DNA of 64,000 nucleotides from Selaginella tamariscina (GCA_003024785.1 PUQB01000484.1:1-64000), one strand, 5' to 3'. Counted from the first letter of the stretch, positions 1 to 12,965 are shown. Translations and numbers: made by a program. Notes: generated from the sequence alone by a model not told the origin.

Positions 1-297
1 TTAAAGATATATATATTAAAGTGAGAACTTAAGAACTCATATATTATATTTAAAATAATTATTTATTGTTGTATAAATTAGTGAGTTAGATATCAAAATA
101 TTAAATATTACGTATGAAAAATTTAATGCTTTTATGTACGGCATTCAAGCAAGTAAAGACCTTTTTTTCATTTGTGTGAGGCATTTAAACAAACAAAAAC
201 CTTTTTTTAATTTCTTGAGAATTTATAGTTTGATAACTCTATCAAGTCTTACAGTAAATAATTCTGCGTTATTTAATAAATACTAAGCAAAATCAAT

Positions 298-855
298 TCA
301 CTCACCAAGGATGAGTTTTTTGATCTCTTCAATCTTCCCTTGAAGCTCCTCTTAAAAACTCATACAGTGTTTATTATCTAAATTAAGATTTACCTACATA
401 ACATAAACATACACATTATCTATATAATATATATAAAAGCTCACCTGCCTGGATTGAAGAGCAAATACCTATACATGAACCACTGTAGACGAAAGAGACA
501 CGTTTTGATCATTACATGTGAAAAGCAGAGCTTACCGCGGAAAAGAGAATGCCAACAGACTCAACTAAATCCGGTATCAAAGGGAGCTTAATCCAGAGCC
601 TGCGCTTTTTGACAGATGCAAGAAGAGAATTTATACTAATACAATAGTATGTTAATGTTATTTATATGTAATTTATATGTAAATGGCAAAATTAGTTTTT
701 TCTTACATTAACAACTCCTGTCGATGCCAAGTAACGACAAGAGCAAAGAGGCCCAAAGAAAACAGTGCAAGTTTGCTCTGTGCTTTCCCACTGCATATGT
801 ATCAGGGACACATATACGTCCATGTGTCTCTCTATATATAATATATGAGAAGAGA

Positions 856-890
<35 letters not shown>

Positions 891-1507
891 GAGACAGAGA
901 GACGTGCATGAAATGTATTGTAGTTGGCGTTTATTGCCTGTTATGGGCAATACGTTAAACAATTCATTCATTGTATCGGAACAAACGACAGAGCGACTTT
1001 AATGTTCGAATACAAACAATGGACCACTCACATGACCAAGACATAAGATAGTTTATTTATACGTACTTTTCACATAGAAGAATATGTATATATATATCCA
1101 GATGTACCTTTTCTTGGATCCCTTTCGCAATGTCTTCTAATGGATCAGATTCGCCCCCCCATTTACAGCTGGCACCAGCACATTTCTGTATGGTCTACTC
1201 TTGACCACTGCAAAAGCAACTTTATATATAACGCAATTTATATTTATATTCAAACTAAGTACATTACAAGAGAGAGAATTAAGTGCAATATAACTCAATA
1301 TAGTATTACTATATATATTTAATAAATAGTATTCAAAACACTGTAGGCAACATGTTTATGAACTTACCTGGGCCCTGGCATTAGATCTCAGAACTCTCAC
1401 AGATCGAGACCCATTAGACATCATACCTCTAATAGCACTAAGATCCCGTATGCTGTCAATCGCATGAGGAGATGAACACAGTGAGCAGTCAAACAAGAAG
1501 AGGCCAT
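298..1507 (-). CDS. CURT1: CURT1/CAAD-domain thylakoid membrane-curvature protein
   Basis: CURT1 proteins bend thylakoid membranes at grana margins. They have two membrane helices flanked by amphipathic helices. Exons read on the minus strand: 1378-1507, 1108-1207, 707-790, 536-604, 445-482 and about 298-354. Recognisable parts, in order: an MASS start typical of plastid transit peptides at 1507; SDPLEDIAKGIQEK in exon 2, running across a GT-AG junction into WESTEQT in exon 3; KLPLIPDLVESVGILFSA in exon 4; WFMYRYLLFNPGR in exon 5; and ELQGKIEEIKKLILGE then stop in exon 6. The last three match the Arabidopsis CURT1A C-terminal half in order and spacing. Exons 3 (84 nt) and 4 (69 nt) are in phase. 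Frame slips occur in exon 1, at a run of seven C (1154-1160, + strand) in exon 2, and near the exon 5/6 junction, so the N-terminus is uncertain. The family call is firm; which CURT1 paralogue is not known. Confidence 0.82.
866..893. repeat. (CAGA)n microsatellite in a CURT1 intron
   Basis: About seven CAGA units preceded by a GA-rich stretch, inside the intron between exons 2 and 3 of the CURT1-like gene. The two overlapping ORFs of about 90 codons here are by-products of the repeat and an exon; only 707-790 on the minus strand is coding. Confidence 0.85.
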
Positions 1508-1601
1508 ACTTACATTAGGGCACTCAAACTTATATAATTGTGAAAACTTTGTATTAAGAATTGTTACATGGTACTTCAACAAATTATTGAGCATAAAACG
1601 G

Positions 1602-2137
1602 TTAATCTTTTTTCTTACTCTTAATCGCTTTCTTACTCTTAGAGATTTTATAATATACTGACATAAATGCGGAATCCGCTCCATACCTACGACAAATAAT
1701 CAATCAGTAGAGAAAGAGAGAGTCTGTGAATATATAAGCATGTATACTATTTGTCAATATGTAATGATAAATACACACACACAGTACACTCACTTCTTGC
1801 GGACCGCATTGTAGAGTGTAGGATCGAACATTTGCCAGAACTCCTCCTCAGTCTGCTCGACTTCTGCATAGAGGCACTGGTAAGAACTGTTTTCACGAAG
1901 CCAATTCTCCATGTTCTTGGTAGCCTCAACACCATCCCAGGCTTCACACCGTAAGACTGGACCTGGTACCCCCAAATCCCCACGTCTGTCCACATCTGGG
2001 CATAGTCAGTGTCTCCTGGGTACTTGTTCTCGCTGTAACCCGGTTCACAGTTGAGCATGGTTCCCATCTCGTTCTTGAACAGTCTGTGTGGACAAAGCCA
2101 CAGTGGATAGGTCTGCAACAAGACAAACCAACTGACA

Positions 2138-2187
<50 letters not shown>

Positions 2188-4034
2188 CACACACACACAC
2201 ACTTCTCTGTGTATATATGTGTGTGTGGGTGTGGATATTATTCTCAATATGATATGTGTATGCATGCCTCGTATATACATATATCTGAAACAGAATGGTG
2301 TGTGTGTGTGAGAGATGTTTACTTTTGCACAAGAGGACATGGACTGTTAAATATTTTATACATATATACCTCAAAATTGTCGTGACAGAATTCTAGACAG
2401 GCTGCAAGTTTGCGATTGGGCACCAGCATGTCCTGGCATGCATGACGTTGAATATAATACTTGCGAATCGCGTCTGTCTGTGTCAGCTTTAACAGGCTCA
2501 CCTGCATCGTGACAAAACCTTTAGCACATGACAAATAAAGAGTTAAGCATATATTGAACGATTTGAATACCTTGGGGGGCATAAGCCAGCCGAGGACGAG
2601 CCTGAATAAGGGATGGTTTCCCATAGGAACAATAAGTTCACCTTCCCAGTAGAGTGACCGGGTATGCCTGTGATAATATGACCTTACAGGTACATATTCT
2701 GTAAAAGTACCACGCTCCAATGCAGTTTGAGCATGGTAATGAAACCATGGTTTCCACCACCATCCAAAATCGTTAATCACGTTCCCTTTCTGCTTTGCTT
2801 CCTCCTGTGTTGCGTATGTGCCCGTTGTTATCACTGCTGTTGTGCCCGAGTATATTATTCCCTCGACGAAGTCCGGAACCTGTTTATATCATGTCTTTAT
2901 ATGTACAAATATGCACACACATAGGCATACGTATACATGTATGTGGGCATACACATACATGGCAATAATGATTCTAAAGTATGATGATAAAGATCTGAAG
3001 AAGCTTTCCAGCAAACTGTCACAACAATGATAAAATCTTTCCACTGTTCATATTGTTTCATTTTGTCTATATCTATATATATCTATCTATATGTCCAACC
3101 ATTTTTGCCTATGTAATGTACATACATATCATTGAGCTATGACCAAAATCAAAATCATACAAAAACGTTGCAACACTCAATATGCACGCATCCATGTGCA
3201 AATGCGCACACAACCGCGTACCTTCTGGGGACAGAAGAGATCTTCATAGACCTGTGCAATCTTCGCTAAGCTTCCAACCACGGGAGTATAAGTGACTTTC
3301 ATGTACTCTTTCACGGGAATGAGTCGGATTTCAACCCCGATAAGGAGACCGATCGATCCGTGCGACCAAGGCACGGCCTTGAACAAATCAGAGTATTCAT
3401 TATCCGCAGTAGCACGCACGACCCTGCCATCTGCAAGAACAAGCTCAAACGCACTGCACGTCTCCGCAAACAGCCCGTATATGTGACTACTGCCTTCTAT
3501 CCCGTATCCATTGATCACTCCCCCGATTGTGAGATCATCTAACTCAGGCAAAACCTCGGGGGCGACTCCGTATGGAAGCGTAGCCGCACTCAACTGCGAC
3601 ATTGTAACCATCGGCTCGCATTTGATAATCTTCTGCTTCCTGTCTATCCAAACCACATTCCGGAGCTCACCTAGGTCGACCTCATACCGCGCCCCTCGCT
3701 TGTGCTCCGCATTCCGTAGCGCGACTCCCAGCCATGGTCGCCGGGCGGTACATATCAGTCCGTCGTTCCTCGAATCTCGCTGCTTCACTCTCTGTCGGAC
3801 ACGCTCCACGGCTCGTTTGTGGGATTCTTCTGATGGCGGCCCGTGAAGAATCGCCCAGATTGTCGGAAGCCACCTGACGAACTGATAAAACAAGAAAGAA
3901 AGCGGCAAGATTACCGGGATTACAACGATCCAGCGAAACTGTATAAAGAAATCCGCAAGCGATGGCGGCCTCTTCTCACGGTTTCGATGCGGGGCGGATT
4001 TTACACCGTTTGCATTGTGATCTTCTGCCGCCAT
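1602..4034 (-). CDS. DWF1: Delta(24)-sterol reductase (DIMINUTO/DWARF1)
   Basis: DWF1 is a membrane-bound, FAD-dependent oxidoreductase that reduces the C24 side-chain double bond in phytosterol and brassinosteroid synthesis. Exons (minus): 3222-4034, 2571-2879, 2370-2501, 1794-2112, 1602-1686, all with GT-AG junctions. Exon 1 has the N-terminal membrane anchor (FRWIVVIPVILPLSFLFYQF), the FAD-binding PCMH region (GGVINGYGIEGSSHIYG) and DNEYSDLFKAVPWSHGS. Later exons carry WWWKPWFHYHAQTALERG, YYHRHTRSLYWEGELIVP, GWLMPPK, ACQDMLVP, TYPLWLCPHRLFKNE and FMSVYY before a lysine-rich end. Order and spacing match Arabidopsis DWF1. The start at 4034 (MAAEDHNANG) fits the family; an in-frame ATG at 4163 would add 43 residues encoded by a leader repeat. 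One frame slip lies at a run of five C (1969-1973) within TDVGIWG/VPGPVLR, probably a missing base in the consensus. Confidence 0.93.
2141..2200. repeat. (CT)n-(CA)n compound microsatellite in a DWF1 intron
   Basis: About 18 CT units followed by CA units, lying in the intron between exons 3 and 4 of DWF1. Several low-complexity ORFs on both strands here are repeat artefacts. Confidence 0.9.
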
Positions 4035-4044
4035 GGAAAATCCT

Positions 4045-4225
4045 GCACGATTTGTGAAGAATCTAAGAAATCTAGTGAAATAACTGCCGCCTTGAGAAGA
4101 ACAGACCTCAATCTGGCAATGCCTGGGGAGGAATCCGCGAGAAATCTGGTGCCTTGAGAACAATCTCAGAGAAAAACTGCTGCCTTGACAAAAAATCTGA
4201 GACGAAAACCGCCGCCTTGCGAAGA
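4045..4225 (-). repeat. Degenerate ~31-bp tandem repeat in the DWF1 5' leader
   Basis: On the minus strand a unit of about 31 bp, of the type AGATTSTTCTCAAGGCGGCA followed by a T-rich tail, recurs about five times just upstream of the chosen ATG of DWF1. The reading frame stays open through it to an upstream ATG at 4163, so it could be 5' UTR or an N-terminal extension. Units are diverged, with indels. Confidence 0.65.
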
Positions 4226-4774
4226 ATCTGCAAAGAACAGGAGGCCCTAGGCAAGTGGTAAATGCAAGAACGCGGGAATGGATCGAACAACAGATTATAA
4301 TATATTACGCCCGTGATCATCACCTTTTGCTATCACTTCTGACATTTAATTGGCTAGGCCACGTGGCTCTCCACACTTGTTTCTGTTAATTATTTATTAA
4401 GAAAATCTAGATTCATCTCAACCGTCAACGCTTGACGATTATGATCAGCCTAGCGTAAACAATAAACAAGTAACCTGTCTCTTTATTTATTTTAATGTAT
4501 TATAAATAATGAAGTAACTATAACAAAAGAGAATGATTTAATATTAACAATATTTAAAAGTAATTTGAAGTACTATCAATATGTATAACAAAAGTGTATG
4601 CATAAATAATATAGCTCACTGTCAAGTATGTCATCTTTGGACGGTAAGAATGTTTCTATGCAACATCATATAAAGAATATTCAGCTACATATAACTTTTG
4701 TGGAGAATATTCAGTAGAATAGAATATTTTGAGAATACAACTTCTAACGACAGTGATAATTACGTGCCACCTTT

Positions 4775-5340
4775 AACAAATGAATAATAATTATAGTAAA
4801 GAATATGCTAGATACCTTTAACAAATGATGTGGTTATTACAATAATTATAGTAAAAAAATATGTTAAATATCTTTAACAAATGATGTGATTATACAATAA
4901 TTATAGTGAAGAATATGTTAGATACTGATAATTATAACACCCTTAACAAATAATACAATAATATACTTTGTATAGTAAGGAATAATATCCATATGCTAAT
5001 AACAATAGTAACACCATAAACTATAACTACGATGAGGAATATTCAAATGCTAATGTGAATTAACTATAATAAAAAATATTTAAATGCCAATGTGAATTCC
5101 AGGTATAACACCATGAATTCTAATTCTAATAAAGAATATGTAAAGAAAACAACAGTAACACCATATATTTCAATGATGAATATTTAAATGTTAGTTATAA
5201 TGATAACACCATAAATATTAATTATAAAAGGAATATTAAATGTTAACAATGGTAACATTATAGATTCCAATTATGGTAATGATAATGATAACATATAGTA
5301 ACACATAAAGTTCAACTATGATAATGATAATGGTAACATG
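4775..5340. repeat. Decayed AT-rich minisatellite
   Basis: At 4775-4985 a unit of about 56-60 bp built on CTTTAACAAATGATGTG and ACAATAATTATAGT recurs about three times. From 4985 to 5340 a related pattern (GTAACACCATAAA ... GAATATT.AAATG) continues with more divergence for five or six units. Confidence 0.6.
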
Positions 5341-6231
5341 TCATTTTTATTGGTCAAACATGTAATTAATAATTCATAATACTTACCTGGTTTATTAAAC
5401 TCAAAACTCAAGTACAACTTAGATAATAAAGGTGTTAAAGTCAAATTAATGTCTCTTTGTTATTTGAGTTTATTATAGGTAATTTAATTATTAATTTTCT
5501 TAAAGTAATCAATACATTATCTTATTAGTTGACCCATTGAGTAGAATTTTGTGCAATTTCAAATGTAATTTTCATGTTGTTGGCCACATTCTTATTTAAT
5601 AATATTTTTAATAACACTCTTGTATGAGTGGATACTCTCATGTAACAATTTGGTATTTATTTCAAAGGTGTTGCAACTATTATGTATTTAATTGAGTTTC
5701 ATTTATTTTTTTATATTATCTTTTGACTAATGTGGTTAAATCGGACATCCAATGGTATATTAAAGGGCATAATTTTATGTATGTCAACTTTAATAAGACA
5801 TATTCACATTAGTATTTACTTAGTGATCTTTAAAGTTTGATTAATGTGTCTTTGTCCAAGAGATTGTGTAAATATAATTTAAAGCTATTAAATGAGTTAG
5901 ATTTATTATTATGTTTACTATCCATAAAGAATGCTAGGATGTGACCTAACATTTAGACATTGTCTTTTTTATTATTTGTGAAATCTCTTGAACATCTTAT
6001 TAAACCTTCAACAACAGTTGTCTTATAATGCACGTAAAAGAGCCTCAAGAATGTAAATTAATGATGACATTTGACTTATTAATATATAAGGAAAATAAAG
6101 ATATATTAAAGAATTACTAAATCATATTGATTCAAAATTACATAACCATTTACATACCCAATGAAGAGGAAGATTTAATGAAGGTATAAATTCATTTATA
6201 TATAATAAAGGGAAAATACTGCAAAGTCATG

Positions 6232-6262
<31 letters not shown>

Positions 6263-6779
6263 GCATGACTACAACTTAGGTAGCAACATGTCAAATACAT
6301 GACAATATCACATTTCACATGCATGGCAAAGACAACACTTATAAGGTAAATATGTTAATACTTAGATACTTAAGTTTGAATGTGTATAGAAATACCATTT
6401 AAATAATTCTATTTTACAACATTGATTGATTTAGTTGTTAATGTTATGTTTTATTTAAAAAATAAATATCAAGGCATATTGATATTATTTAACCTTTGTT
6501 TTATTAAATTTTATAGTTCAATATTATAAATCATTTTGCTGTTAAAAGATGGCATAACAAACTCATATTCTCTGATGGGTTAAAATAACAATTAACACAT
6601 TTCGTATTCAAATTTAATTAAGGATTTTCACTATGGTAAAATAAGAACTTAGTAATTGTCTTATGCTCTATTGGCATCTTATATGTATAAAAATACACAC
6701 ACATACACAAGTTTTATAAATATTGCAAACATAGTTATCCAATTATTGCTACTTCATAAAACAAATGCTTTTATGACCT

Positions 6780-7160
6780 CTTGTTGCACATTGTTCAAAA
6801 TGGAGCTTGTCACTAAGGAACTTGTGTTAGCTTGATTTAATGCATGATCATGTTGTTTGTGTGCACCTTGGCCATGAAGTTTTGCACAAAGCCACTTAGC
6901 TAATGTTGGATCTAATTGCTTGTGATTCATTTTTCTACATGTTCAATAGCTCACTCTAACTTCTCAACCTTTTCCTTCTTTACATCTACTTACTTCTCTT
7001 CCTTCATCTTTGCTTTATTAATCTTCCTTTGCTCTTTCTTAAGACGGAGCACCTCCTTATGTGAAGCATCTATACAAACCTTGAACAAGGTGTTTTCTAA
7101 AGTGAACAACATGCCATTTGTTACTTGTACTCTCTTGTGTGAATTACTTGCTGGCTGAAG
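6780..7160 (-). pseudogene. Degraded coding remnant, possibly the C-terminal tail of a pogo-like transposase
   Basis: The minus-strand translation gives a lysine/glutamate-rich helical stretch (KEVLRLKKEQRKINKAKMKE) and a low-complexity tail (LDPTLAKWLCAKLHGQGAH), broken by several stops. It lies outside the left LTR of the old gypsy element, while pogo/DDE_1 sequence lies outside the right LTR (25260-25445) in the same orientation. It could therefore be the other half of one split transposon. This is inferred from position, not from a recognised domain. Confidence 0.25.
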
Positions 7161-7523
7161 AGCATCTCTAGATCAATGAAATAAGTGTGAAAATAAATGT
7201 AAAAGTAAAGCAGGCAAGTTCTAAAAAACTAATCATGTATTTGCATTAGCTACCATTGGCCTTTATAACTCCAATAAGACCTGTCAAGGTAGTTTGCTAT
7301 AGTCTCTTATGTTGATGAATGATACAACAACAATGGTGCAAGATTACCATTCATAGCTTCCTTTCAAATGGGGCACAATATGGCGGTTATAAAAATAGCT
7401 TTGATAATCAATAAGAAAAATAATACCTAAAGGGTACATGATAGCTTTTGATGACATAGAAGCCAACTCAACTATGGGTATTGTAGCTATAAGAGTTTGT
7501 AAGGATGATCAAGTATTTATTAT

Positions 7524-8056
7524 TGTTAACCTGAGAAAACTTTCCTATGTGTAGAAATAATTATTTACACAATATAAGAAATGTTTCTCAGTTAAAGTTT
7601 AAAGATTTCGTCTTTATATTAGTTTTATATGTAACTTATCTCATTTCTAAAGTCAAGGATATTCGGCCATTGCCATGTTAAAACATTTAGAAGATATTTT
7701 GTTCATAAGACAAGAATATGTTTAATGAATCGTATATCATAATTATACATTTGCATTACTAAAATGATTGCAAAGAGATAGCAAGTGTGAAGACTTACTT
7801 CTCTCCTAAGGATTCTCTTCTTCTCCTCTATCGCCCTCATAACCCTCCTAACCCTAACTGAATCCTAACCTCCTTTACCTTCTCATACCAACTATCATAA
7901 TTATCTACTTCTTATATCTGTAGGATCCTTAGGATTCTTCCTATCATTATAAATTTTAGGATTTTCCTACTGCTCCTTTCTTACGAGTTATTCTTTCACT
8001 TTAGTAAAGTTCTATGTATGCAGTGTTTCTACATGTTATATTTTTGGCCTTTAACA
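7524..8056 (-). repeat. Left (3') LTR of the old Ty3/gypsy element
   Basis: About 533 bp with terminal inverted bases TGTTAA...TTAACA. From 7665 to 8056 it matches 24845-25282 in direct orientation (shared wording includes TTACGAGTTATTCTT / CTACAAGTTATTCTT and TATATTTTTGGCCTTTAA). A purine-rich tract (AAGGTGGAAAATAG, minus strand) adjoins its inner edge, as expected of a polypurine tract. Confidence 0.65.
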
Positions 8057-9919
8057 CTATTTTCCACCTTAAAGATTTGCAGTGTCCTCACTGCAACTAT
8101 CCTATGCCTTCCTTATGATGTTGACCTTCATAGTACTTTGGATTATCTTTTTTGCACTTTTAGAAGTTGTTCCTCTCTTCCTTAAATTCTTAATTGGAAG
8201 TTAAACTTAAGTTACAGCACTTGATTTTCTTATGTTGTTCCTTAAGCTCATCATTTGCTTTCTTTTCTTGTATATCATGCTTCTTCCTTTTCCTATTGTA
8301 GCCTACTTACAATGATTCTTTCTCATTCAAATTATGCTTTATTGTCAAGTCCATAAGCTAACTTAAAAGGCGTCATTCATGTTACAACTTTATAAGCTTT
8401 CCTATAAGCCCATAAGACTTTAAGAAGTCTTTCATCCCAGTCTTTTCCATTTTCCTAAATCACTTTCCTTAAGACATTCTTAAGAACTTTTCAACTTATT
8501 CATTTCCTTGAGGATATAAAGTGTAAATTTCTTATGTTTTATAACGAACACTTCCATAAGTGTTTAAATTGTTTCATTGATAAAGTGTTTTCATTTACTT
8601 ATTATCTCCTTAGGAATTCCATAACGTGTTATAATCATATTATAAATAACATAAGTTGTGTTATAAGCATCATTTTTCCTCATAAGTTTTGTTTCCACCC
8701 ATTTAATCATATAATCTGTAAGTACTAAATATATTGATTCCTTCTTGTACTCAAAGCTTTTATGGGTTCTATAAAATCCATTTTCCACATTTGAAAAGGT
8801 TCAAGTGATAAGATCAGATTTAAAATATATGTTTGTTTTTAGGTGGTAATTGTGCTTCTTTGACACTTATCACATTTCTTACAAAAATTCTTACATCTTT
8901 CCATAACATAGGCCACCACAATCTGGCTTGTACTATTTTCTTGGTAGTTATTTCCTTTGTAAAATGTTCTTTTTTTAGACTTGAATGGGCCTCTCTCAGA
9001 TATCCAAAATCTTAAAAGGTTCCACACAACGTTTTAACACTTTATCCTAACCAGTCTTATATGACTTTCCTCCTACCAAAGAAAAACATCATGTCCTCAC
9101 GACAAATAATTTTTTTGGTCATTTGTCTTATAGGATGGTAGAACTAGTCATGTTGATAAATAAACTTTTATGTCATCCATTCATGTAAGAGGAATTTGCA
9201 CATAAAATAAATGTGTAGCAGGAATGTCATCCATATACTAAATTGAAACTTTTCCTATTTTAATACAGCTCAAATGGTTAACCTATTCATGTTGCCTTCC
9301 TGGTTTATGTATTATTTGAAAATCATACTCATGTAATAGGAAAAACCATTTAACCAACCTTCTTGTCTTACTTAAAAGGTGTAATAAAGCCAAAGATTTT
9401 GACTTTATTAACTAGTAAATAATGTTTGTTATGAATTGCATATATTATTCCTAAAGCTTCTTTTTCTATGGTAGTATAGTTACCATTGCTAGTGTCAACT
9501 TGTGACTTGCATAATAAATAAAATGATCCTTTCCATCTTTATGTGTCTGTGTAAAGATAGCTCTTATTGCAATATTTAAAGCATCTACATGCACATGGAA
9601 TTTTCTATCTCATTTAGGATTTACTAATATAAGTGCTTTAATTGAGGATTTTCTTAATTTATCAAAAGCTTCCTAACATTTAAGAGCCTAGTCGTAGAAT
9701 ATTCCTGCTTTTAAAAGGTCCATCAAAGGCATGGCAATAAACCTTCTATGATAGCCAATTTTTTCCTAAAAGTCGTCAATTTTTTAAAATCCTATGGTAA
9801 TTATAAGTTAAGTATAACTTTAACCTTATCCTAATTAATTAAGATTCCTTCTTTATACACCACATGTCCTAAAAAAACTCTAGATTTTACAAAGAAATTA
9901 CATTTTTTAGGATTAAGAG

Positions 9920-10935
9920 TGTCACAACCTTTCCCTCTCCCCTTATGCCAACTAGGCAAAGGGCCAATTGGTGTTTATGAGAGGGCCCCTGGTCATGATG
10001 ACCCAGGTCCGCTTGGGTCTTTTTGCCCACATATCCCAAACTTTACCCAGGTAGTCAACTCATCAGGTAGAACTATGACACTCTCCACCCATTTGAGAAA
10101 GTGGATGCCCTCATCCACAGACTTCAAGGGGTTGCTACTATGCCTTCCTCCAGAAGGTGCAGCCAGAGGCGTTTCTACTCATGCCCTTCCTCTAGAAGGT
10201 GCAGCCAGAGGCGTTTCTACTCATGCCCTTCCTCTAGAAGGTGCAGCCAGAGGCGTTTCTACTCACGCTTAGCTCAACTTACGCTTGACTCGCAACCCAG
10301 CCCGCAAGCTATACTCGCATCACATGTCAATCGGGCCAGAGGCGATCACAATCTTTACTCAGGTAGTCAACTCATCAGGTTAGAACTATGACACTCTCCA
10401 CCCATTTGAGAAAGTGGATGCCCTCATCCACAGACTTCAAGGGTTGCTACTATGCCTTCTGGAGTTCTCATCCACAGACTTCAAGGGGTTGCTACTATGC
10501 CTTCCTCCAGAAAGGTGCAGCCAAAGGCGTTTCTACTCATACCCATCGAGGGTTAGGCAAGGACAAGTGCGCCAAAATGCCCTCATCCACAGACTTCAAG
10601 GGGTTGCTACTATGCCTTCCTCCAGAAGGTGCAGCCAAAGGCGTTTCTACTCATGCCCATCGAGGGGTTAGGCAAGGACAAGTGCGCCAACCTTAGTGGC
10701 TTGAACTTTACTCAAAGTTCATCCCCTAATGAGAATTGAACCCGGGACCGCTCTGATACCAATGTCACAACCTTTCCCTCTCCCCTTATGCCAACTAGGC
10801 AAAGGGCCAATTGGTGTTTATGAGAGGGCCCCTGGTCATGATGACCCAGGTCCGCTTGGGTCTTTTTGCCCACATATCCCACATATCCCACAATCTTTAC
10901 CCAGGTAGTCAACTCATCAGGTTAGAACTATGACA
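9920..10935 (-). mobile_element. TRIM-type miniature LTR element
   Basis: A 1016-bp non-coding element with terminal direct repeats at 9920-10080 (161 bp) and 10763-10935 (173 bp), both TGTCACAACC...ACTATGACA. It is flanked by an exact 5-bp target duplication, AAGAG (9915-9919 and 10936-10940). On the minus strand the 5' LTR is followed by TGGTATCAGAGC, the plant initiator-Met tRNA primer-binding site, and a purine tract (GGGTGGAGAG) precedes the 3' LTR. The body holds 42-bp tandem repeats and a partial internal duplication. No gag or pol, so it would have moved with enzymes from elsewhere. It is inserted in the old Ty3/gypsy element. Confidence 0.88.
10139..10264. repeat. 42-bp tandem repeat (3 units) inside the TRIM
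   Basis: Three near-identical units containing AGAAGGTGCAGCCAGAGGCG. The same word returns in two larger, looser units at about 10420-10690, joined by CTTCAAGGGGTTGCTACTAT and GGACAAGTGCGCCAA. Confidence 0.9.
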
Positions 10936-12965
10936 AAGAGCAACATGATTTTGCTTGCATTATTTAAAATATTTTTTTAAACAATAAAGATGATTTTCTT
11001 TATCATTATACACACTAAAATCATTTATAAGAACTTTTATAAAATCTAATAAATATTCTTGAAAAGTGTATGTTATAATCCTTTAAAAAGTAAAAGGTGC
11101 ATTACAAAGGTCAAAAAGCATAACCTTGTATGCATATGCACCCCATGGGCTTATAAAAGTTGTTTTATGTTGATCATTAGAATTTGGTTATAGCATAAGA
11201 ATCCATTTATAAGAAAATACTTTTTATATTTAGCCACACTATTCAGCATTTCCTCTATAAACGGAATAGAAAAAACATCATTTTTTATGGCATCATTTAG
11301 TTTTTCATAATTTACACATATTCTCAATTTCTCATTCTTTTTAGGAACAATCACAAGTGGTGATAACTATTGTGCACCTTGTATTGGATAAATAAAACCA
11401 ACACTTAACAACATATCTATCTCCTCCTTAACAAGCTGTGCATAATTAGAATTCATCCTATATACTCTTTGTTTCATAGGTTCACTTCCTAGTAATAATT
11501 GTATAGTGTGTGTACACAATTTAAGAGGTATACCTTTAAGATCTTTATAAAACCAGGCAAAAACATCCTGACACTTTTGCAGCAAGTTTAATTCTTTTTT
11601 TCAAAATTCTTTATCTAGTTCCTAAGTAATAAATAAGACTTTAGGTTCATTTTCTATGTTTATATTCACTTGCTTTAAAGGATTTATGGTATACACATAT
11701 GTATACTTTGTAAGCTGTTCCTATAAATCAATCTCATATAGAATTGCTTTATAAAACTTTTCTTGTAATTTGGGCCTATCTTCTTTTTTTTTACTGAATA
11801 GTTTTCTTTCTTTTCAGCACTATCTAAAAGTCTATGTTTATCAAGACCTTCAGATTAGATATGCTTTAAGAATTTCTACCTCCTCCTGATAATCTAACCC
11901 ATTAAACCAGTCATATCCTTTTAAAACAAGTGATTGGTTTTCCTTTTTAACATACCTTTTAGTATGATTATAGCTCACTAGTTTACCTTCTCCTTTTTTA
12001 GCGTCATTTTTCCTATTCCCCATCCTGTATAACCTTGGCAAATTTCAACTAATGTCTACCTAATAACATGGTATATACAATATATTTTCTTTTCATTTGG
12101 AAGACAATGTGACACCTTACTTAAGACCTTTTATAAATATAGTCACTTCTCTCATTATACCTACAGGCTTAATACTTCTTTGATTTATCATTTTTAGATT
12201 AAAAGGAGCAGTCTCAATAGGGCCTAAACCCACTTTTTTACAAACATGTTCTTCGATAAAATTAACTCATGAACCTCCATCTATAAAAGCTCATTTTATC
12301 TTATTTGTCAAAGTTTTAACCCGGAGGGTTAACACGTGGCCATCCGACATCAATTTCCTGTGTGAGCAATGCCAGTCTTCCAAGACAACCCAGAGCCTGA
12401 CTTTGATGTGCAAATAGGCACAAGACTTAGGATCCCACCTTAAGTTCCCTATAATGACTATCCCCCGAACCTTAGAGGATAATCCAAGTAGACTTTAGAA
12501 TTTTGCCTAAAAGACCTAGACAAACTCATGCCCCAACCCCATTAAGGAGACATGCCTTGCACATACCCCCGTGACAAAGCCAATGTACCCCTTGAAGAAT
12601 CACCCTAATTGAGGAGTACAACCCCTTTAGGGTGACAAAGGGTGCCCTAAACCACAACTAACCCATAAGAGTTTGAGTGGTCAAGTTATACCTTAGTCCT
12701 AGGGCTAGTACTTAGTGAGGACATGAGTGTGTACCGTAGGTGAACATGAGTGTTTTGCTAAACAAACTCCTTAAGGTTACCCTAGTACACAATCTCACAA
12801 GTGCCTCACGAAAGGGTTCTTACTAATGAGTTTAGGTTGTTCAACCCTTGGATCCCAAGGAGAAACCCCCTAGCCTAGTGTGCCAATAAACACAGTTATA
12901 AGACCTAAGCTCTCTTGAGCTAATGCCCAAGAGCATAAGTAAGCTTGCTTATTAGAGTATCCAAC

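Larger units (their letters stand above)
4330..7523. other. AT-rich intergenic DNA with no recognised gene
   Basis: Strongly AT-rich, with no convincing coding stretch. It holds the decayed tandem repeats at 4775-5340, an (AT)n/(CA)n run near 6229-6262, and a possible degraded coding remnant on the minus strand at 6780-7160. Confidence 0.7.

Noticed and set aside
3292-4157. Three + strand ORFs of 60-111 codons
   Set aside because: They are antisense shadows of DWF1 exon 1 and its leader.
10139-10690. Regularly spaced repeats that could suggest a CRISPR array
   Set aside because: Units are contiguous or irregular with no unique spacers, and they lie inside a TRIM in a eukaryotic genome.
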